Below, piece by piece: positions 4,539 through 6,786 of a stretch of 6,786 nucleotides of DNA. Position numbers and translations under genes: made by a program. Position 1 is the first letter of the stretch. Every line of letters starts with the position of its first letter. The notes beneath the pieces were generated by a model. It saw nothing but the letters and a program-made list of their open reading frames with translations, had not been told where the DNA came from and searched no databases. Origin of the DNA: Promethearchaeota archaeon (GTDB lineage: Archaea; Asgardarchaeota; Lokiarchaeia; Sigynarchaeales; SOKP01); NCBI GenBank assembly GCA_004524425.1, contig SDNN01000157.1, positions 1 to 6,786 on the forward strand. The letters are read 5' to 3'.

Positions 4539-5297
4539 TTATAGCTTAATCTCGTCTACGATTTTTCCGTCTCTCATTCTTAAAAGTCTATCAGCAAGTT
4601 TTCCAATTGCTGGATCGTGAGTTACCATCAATATCGTCTGGTTTAGTTCTTTATTCAAATCATGTAGTAGACTGACTATTTCTCTTCCCATCTTCGTATC
4701 TAATTCTCCTGTAGGTTCATCTGCAATGATTAATGCAGGTTCATTAGCAAGCGATCTAGCAATAGCGACTCTTTGTTGTTCTCCCCCCGATAATTCAGCG
4801 GGAAGATGATCCATCCTCTTTCCCAACCCAACCAGTTCCAAGAACTTGGTCACTCTCTCTCTTCTTATCTCCTCATCGAGCTCAGCGAAAACTAAAGGTA
4901 GCTCAACATTTTCATAAGCTGTAAGAACCGGTACTAAATTATAAAACTGAAAAATAAAACCGATATTTCTAAGTCTTAAGTTGGTTTGCTGTTCATCATC
5001 CATATGTGCTACATTGATACGATTAACAAATACTGCACCTTCACTAGGATTATCCAATGCCCCAATCATGTTGAGTAAGGTAGTCTTACCTGATCCTGAA
5101 GGCCCCATGACAGATACGAATTCACCCTTGACTATTTTCATGTTGACACCATCTAAAGCATGGACGATGACTTCTCCCATGTGATAGATTTTCTTTAAAT
5201 CAAACACATGTATCATCGAGTTTGGATCTGGTGTATATTTTTCATCATCCCGCTTTATTGATAGCTTCTCTTCTTTTTTCATTTTATTTTTTGACAT
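4539..5297 (-). CDS. ABC transporter ATPase, LolD/MacB type (second ATPase of operon)
   Basis: A 252-residue cytoplasmic nucleotide-binding subunit that drives an FtsX-type permease by ATP hydrolysis. All motifs are intact: Walker A GPSGSGKT (65-72), Q-loop Gln117 in FQFYNL, signature LSGGEQQR (169-176), Walker B ALIIADE (188-194) with catalytic Glu194, D-loop ELD (198-200) and switch His227 in VTHD. The FQFYNLVPVLTAYENVELP segment and the PTGELD ending are typical of the LolD/MacB/FtsE group. About 28 highly charged residues precede the domain, a longer N terminus than is usual for LolD. The ATG at 5295-5297 is supported by a perfect GGAGGT 11 bases upstream; Met6 is a possible alternative. 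The gene begins 21 bases after the other ATPase ends, in the same operon. The two ATPases share the same core but differ clearly, so this is a paralogue rather than a recent copy. The exported substrate is unknown; lipids, peptides or surface molecules are possible by family analogy. Confidence 0.95.
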   Translation of the reverse strand: MSKNKMKKEEKLSIKRDDEKYTPDPNSMIHVFDLKKIYHMGEVIVHALDGVNMKIVKGEFVSVMGPSGSGKTTLLNMIGALDNPSEGAVFVNRINVAHMDDEQQTNLRLRNIGFIFQFYNLVPVLTAYENVELPLVFAELDEEIRRERVTKFLELVGLGKRMDHLPAELSGGEQQRVAIARSLANEPALIIADEPTGELDTKMGREIVSLLHDLNKELNQTILMVTHDPAIGKLADRLLRMRDGKIVDEIKL

Positions 5298-5308
5298 CGT
5301 AATTTTAA

Positions 5309-5314
5309 ACCTCC
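5309..5314 (-). promoter_or_regulatory. Ribosome-binding site of the second ATPase gene
   Basis: GGAGGT on the minus strand, 11 bases before the ATG at 5295-5297. It lies in the 21-base gap between the two ATPase genes and suggests strong independent translation initiation. Confidence 0.7.
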
Positions 5315-5318
5315 AGTT

Positions 5319-6143
5319 TTATTCGTAAAAAATTTCTTTTACAGGTTTTCCACCTTCCTTTTCATCAACGATCTTGCCATCTGTAAGGGTCAAGATTCTG
5401 TCTGCAGCTTCTGCGATTCTAATGTTATGAGTGACCATCAGAATTGACTGCCCTAAATCTCTAAACTTGAGGAATGTTTCCATTATTTGCATGGTTGTCT
5501 CCGTATCAAGTTCTCCTGTAGGTTCATCAGCCAAAAGGATTAAGGGATCATTTACCATTGATCTTGCCACCGTCACTCTCTGTTGTTCTCCACCGGAAAG
5601 CTGCGTTGGTAGATGAGTCATTCTATGATCAAGACCTACTATCTTAAGAAGTCTTGTTACTTTTTCTTTGATTCTCTTATTAGATGTCTGTGAAAGTAAT
5701 GCAGGAAGTTCTACATTTTCGAAAGCTGTTAAAATTGGAAAAAGATTATAAAATTGAAAGATTAATCCAATTCTACGAAGTCGCATTTCTTTATGCTCTT
5801 TATCATTCATTTTTGTAATATCCCTGCCTGTTCCCTTGCCATCAATATTATAAATGATATTACCCGAATCTGGAAAATCTAAAGCACCAAGACAGTTTAT
5901 GGTGGTAGTTTTCCCAGAACCAGATGGACCTACAATTGCAACCAATTCACCTTTTTTTACTTGAAGATTTAGATCATCAAGGGCTATGACTGTATAATCA
6001 CCAAGGGCATATACCTTTCTGAGGTTCTTGACTTCAAGTACCACGTCAGGATCCATTTTATAGGTTTGTTTCAATAGAAATTTATCTGTTTCTGGAGAAC
6101 TAATTTCATTATTTCCATTTGAGTTTGATCTTTTTAATTTCAT
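5319..6143 (-). CDS. ABC transporter ATPase, LolD/MacB type (first ATPase of operon)
   Basis: A nucleotide-binding subunit of 274 residues from the ATG at 6141-6143. The frame is open to a GTG three codons upstream (6150-6152), but that GTG is itself part of the GAGGTG ribosome-binding site six bases before the ATG, so the ATG is the better start. Numbering from the ATG: Walker A GPSGSGKT (72-79), Q-loop Gln130, signature LSGGEQQR (182-189), Walker B LILLADE (201-207) with catalytic Glu207, D-loop ELD, and switch His239 in VTHN. All are intact, so it should hydrolyse ATP. About 34 polar, Ser/Asn-rich residues precede the domain. Relative to the other ATPase it has an insertion of roughly eight residues rich in Gly and Asp (about 101-108) between Walker A and the Q-loop, and a longer charged C-terminal tail. 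It follows the permease gene by 15 bases and precedes the second ATPase by 21, so all three are one transcript. It probably pairs with the permease; whether as homo- or heterodimer is unknown. Confidence 0.94.
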   Translation of the reverse strand: MKLKRSNSNGNNEISSPETDKFLLKQTYKMDPDVVLEVKNLRKVYALGDYTVIALDDLNLQVKKGELVAIVGPSGSGKTTTINCLGALDFPDSGNIIYNIDGKGTGRDITKMNDKEHKEMRLRRIGLIFQFYNLFPILTAFENVELPALLSQTSNKRIKEKVTRLLKIVGLDHRMTHLPTQLSGGEQQRVTVARSMVNDPLILLADEPTGELDTETTMQIMETFLKFRDLGQSILMVTHNIRIAEAADRILTLTDGKIVDEKEGGKPVKEIFYE

Positions 6144-6149
6144 TTCTTG

Positions 6150-6155
6150 CACCTC
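6150..6155 (-). promoter_or_regulatory. Ribosome-binding site that fixes the first ATPase start
   Basis: GAGGTG on the minus strand, six bases before the ATG at 6141-6143. Its last three bases form the in-frame GTG that gene finders may call as the start. The match and spacing favour the ATG. Confidence 0.65.
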
Positions 6156-6158
6156 AAT

Positions 6159-6786
6159 TTATCTGGTTCTCACAGCATCAATGATATTGATATTGGCAGC
6201 CCATTTGGACGGATATCTTGAACTTACAATAGCGGTTATGATGGTTACCCCGACAAGAATTAAAATAGTCAACCATGGAATGGTAAGCGTAACTGTTAAA
6301 AATTCCGTGCTTGGAACAGAAGTTACCATCATGATCCCTGTTAATAATCCAGCAATGATTCCTATTAATGCGCCCAGTATTGCTACAACGAGAGTCTCAC
6401 CAGATACCGTTCTCACTATTCCTTTCTTGTTCAGTCCAATCGATCTAAGCATTCCAATCTCTCTTCTTCGCGCCATAGTGGTAAGTAAGCAGTGAAGTGC
6501 TAGTCCTATCATGGAGATTACTATTGCGAAAATTAAGATTCCGTTCATGATCAAGGTAATGAGATCAATAAAGCTCTCAAATATGGCTGTTATGAAGGAA
6601 CTTGTAAAACCGAAGAAGACTACATAACCTTCGTCTTGGAAATAATCCGTGAGTTCTTCTAAGATTTTCTCATCGTCATATCCATCTTCAATCCAAATAT
6701 ACCAGTCAAAAGCGTAATTTCTAACCTCATAAGTATACGATTTTAGATCTGCGACGGTCCAATCACCGCCCGCCTGATCTGGTAAT
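6159..6786 (-). CDS. MacB/FtsX-type ABC permease, C-terminal part (cut by window edge)
   Basis: The reading frame is open from the stop at 6159-6161 to the right edge, giving 208 visible C-terminal residues; the true start lies beyond the window. The TTG at 6552-6554 is internal, not a start. Visible residues 1-60 are acidic and aromatic (many Asp, Glu, Tyr, Trp) and form the end of the extracellular domain. Membrane helices follow near 80-103, 131-157 and 170-192. After the first of these comes the FtsX hallmark RRREIGMLRSIG (106-117), the cytoplasmic coupling region that contacts the ATPases. The fragment ends with a second typical element: Pro191 followed by WAAN and IIDAVRTR. MacB/LolC/E permeases have one helix, a large extracellular domain, then three helices, so this is the normal C-terminal half. 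Such proteins move lipids, peptides or drugs, or transmit force, rather than import solutes; the substrate here is unknown. It is the first visible gene of the operon with the two ATPases. Confidence 0.92.
   Translation of the reverse strand, partial: LPDQAGGDWTVADLKSYTYEVRNYAFDWYIWIEDGYDDEKILEELTDYFQDEGYVVFFGFTSSFITAIFESFIDLITLIMNGILIFAIVISMIGLALHCLLTTMARRREIGMLRSIGLNKKGIVRTVSGETLVVAILGALIGIIAGLLTGIMMVTSVPSTEFLTVTLTIPWLTILILVGVTIITAIVSSRYPSKWAANINIIDAVRTR

Noticed and set aside
6181..6495. A 104-codon open frame on the plus strand
   Set aside because: It lies entirely opposite the permease coding sequence, which has clear FtsX motifs; the plus frame shows no domain and reads as an antisense shadow.
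1..6786. CRISPR array, insertion sequence, tRNA or rRNA
   Set aside because: I found no regularly spaced repeats, no transposase, no terminal inverted repeats with target duplication and no cloverleaf or rRNA-like conserved stretch on either strand by eye.

Overview
The window looks archaeal. It is AT-rich and Ile/Lys-rich, AT-only TATA-like boxes (TTTAAATA type) lie upstream of several starts, and genes end in plain T-runs without GC-rich hairpins. Some genes have a good GAGG/GGAGG ribosome-binding site, while others have a TATA box so close to the start that a leaderless transcript is likely. An EFR1-type flavodoxin/ferredoxin, orphan ribbon-helix-helix and DtxR-type regulators, MacB/LolD-like ABC transporter genes and lineage-specific membrane proteins fit an Asgard (Lokiarchaeia-like) genome best. 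This is inference from gene content and composition; no marker gene or rRNA is present to prove it.

Layout. 1-221 has no gene. 222-1013 (-) encodes an EFR1-like flavodoxin plus two [4Fe-4S] clusters. 1144-1875 (-) encodes a seven-helix membrane protein of unknown function. A 220-bp divergent promoter region (1876-2095) follows, then two plus-strand genes: a short DtxR/MntR-family regulator (2096-2512) and an unrecognised soluble 253-residue protein (2579-3340). Next come a 67-residue ribbon-helix-helix protein (3516-3719, +) and a convergent four-helix membrane protein (3827-4261, -). From 4539 to the right edge is one minus-strand operon, read right to left: a MacB/FtsX-type permease (cut by the window edge), then two different LolD/MacB-type ATPases, with 15- and 21-base gaps and strong ribosome-binding sites.

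How the genes work together. Only the permease-ATPase-ATPase set is a convincing functional unit. It is a type VII (MacB/LolCDE-like, mechanotransmission) ABC system with two intact, non-identical ATPases, which suggests a heterodimeric ATPase pair or ATPases shared with permeases outside the window. The DtxR-type gene may control itself through a short inverted repeat beside its TATA box, and perhaps the neighbouring unknown genes, but that is inferred. I see no CRISPR array, insertion sequence, tRNA, rRNA, toxin-antitoxin pair or clear new multi-gene defence-like system. The most novel material is three protein-coding genes without a recognisable family, plus the unusual metal site of the regulator.
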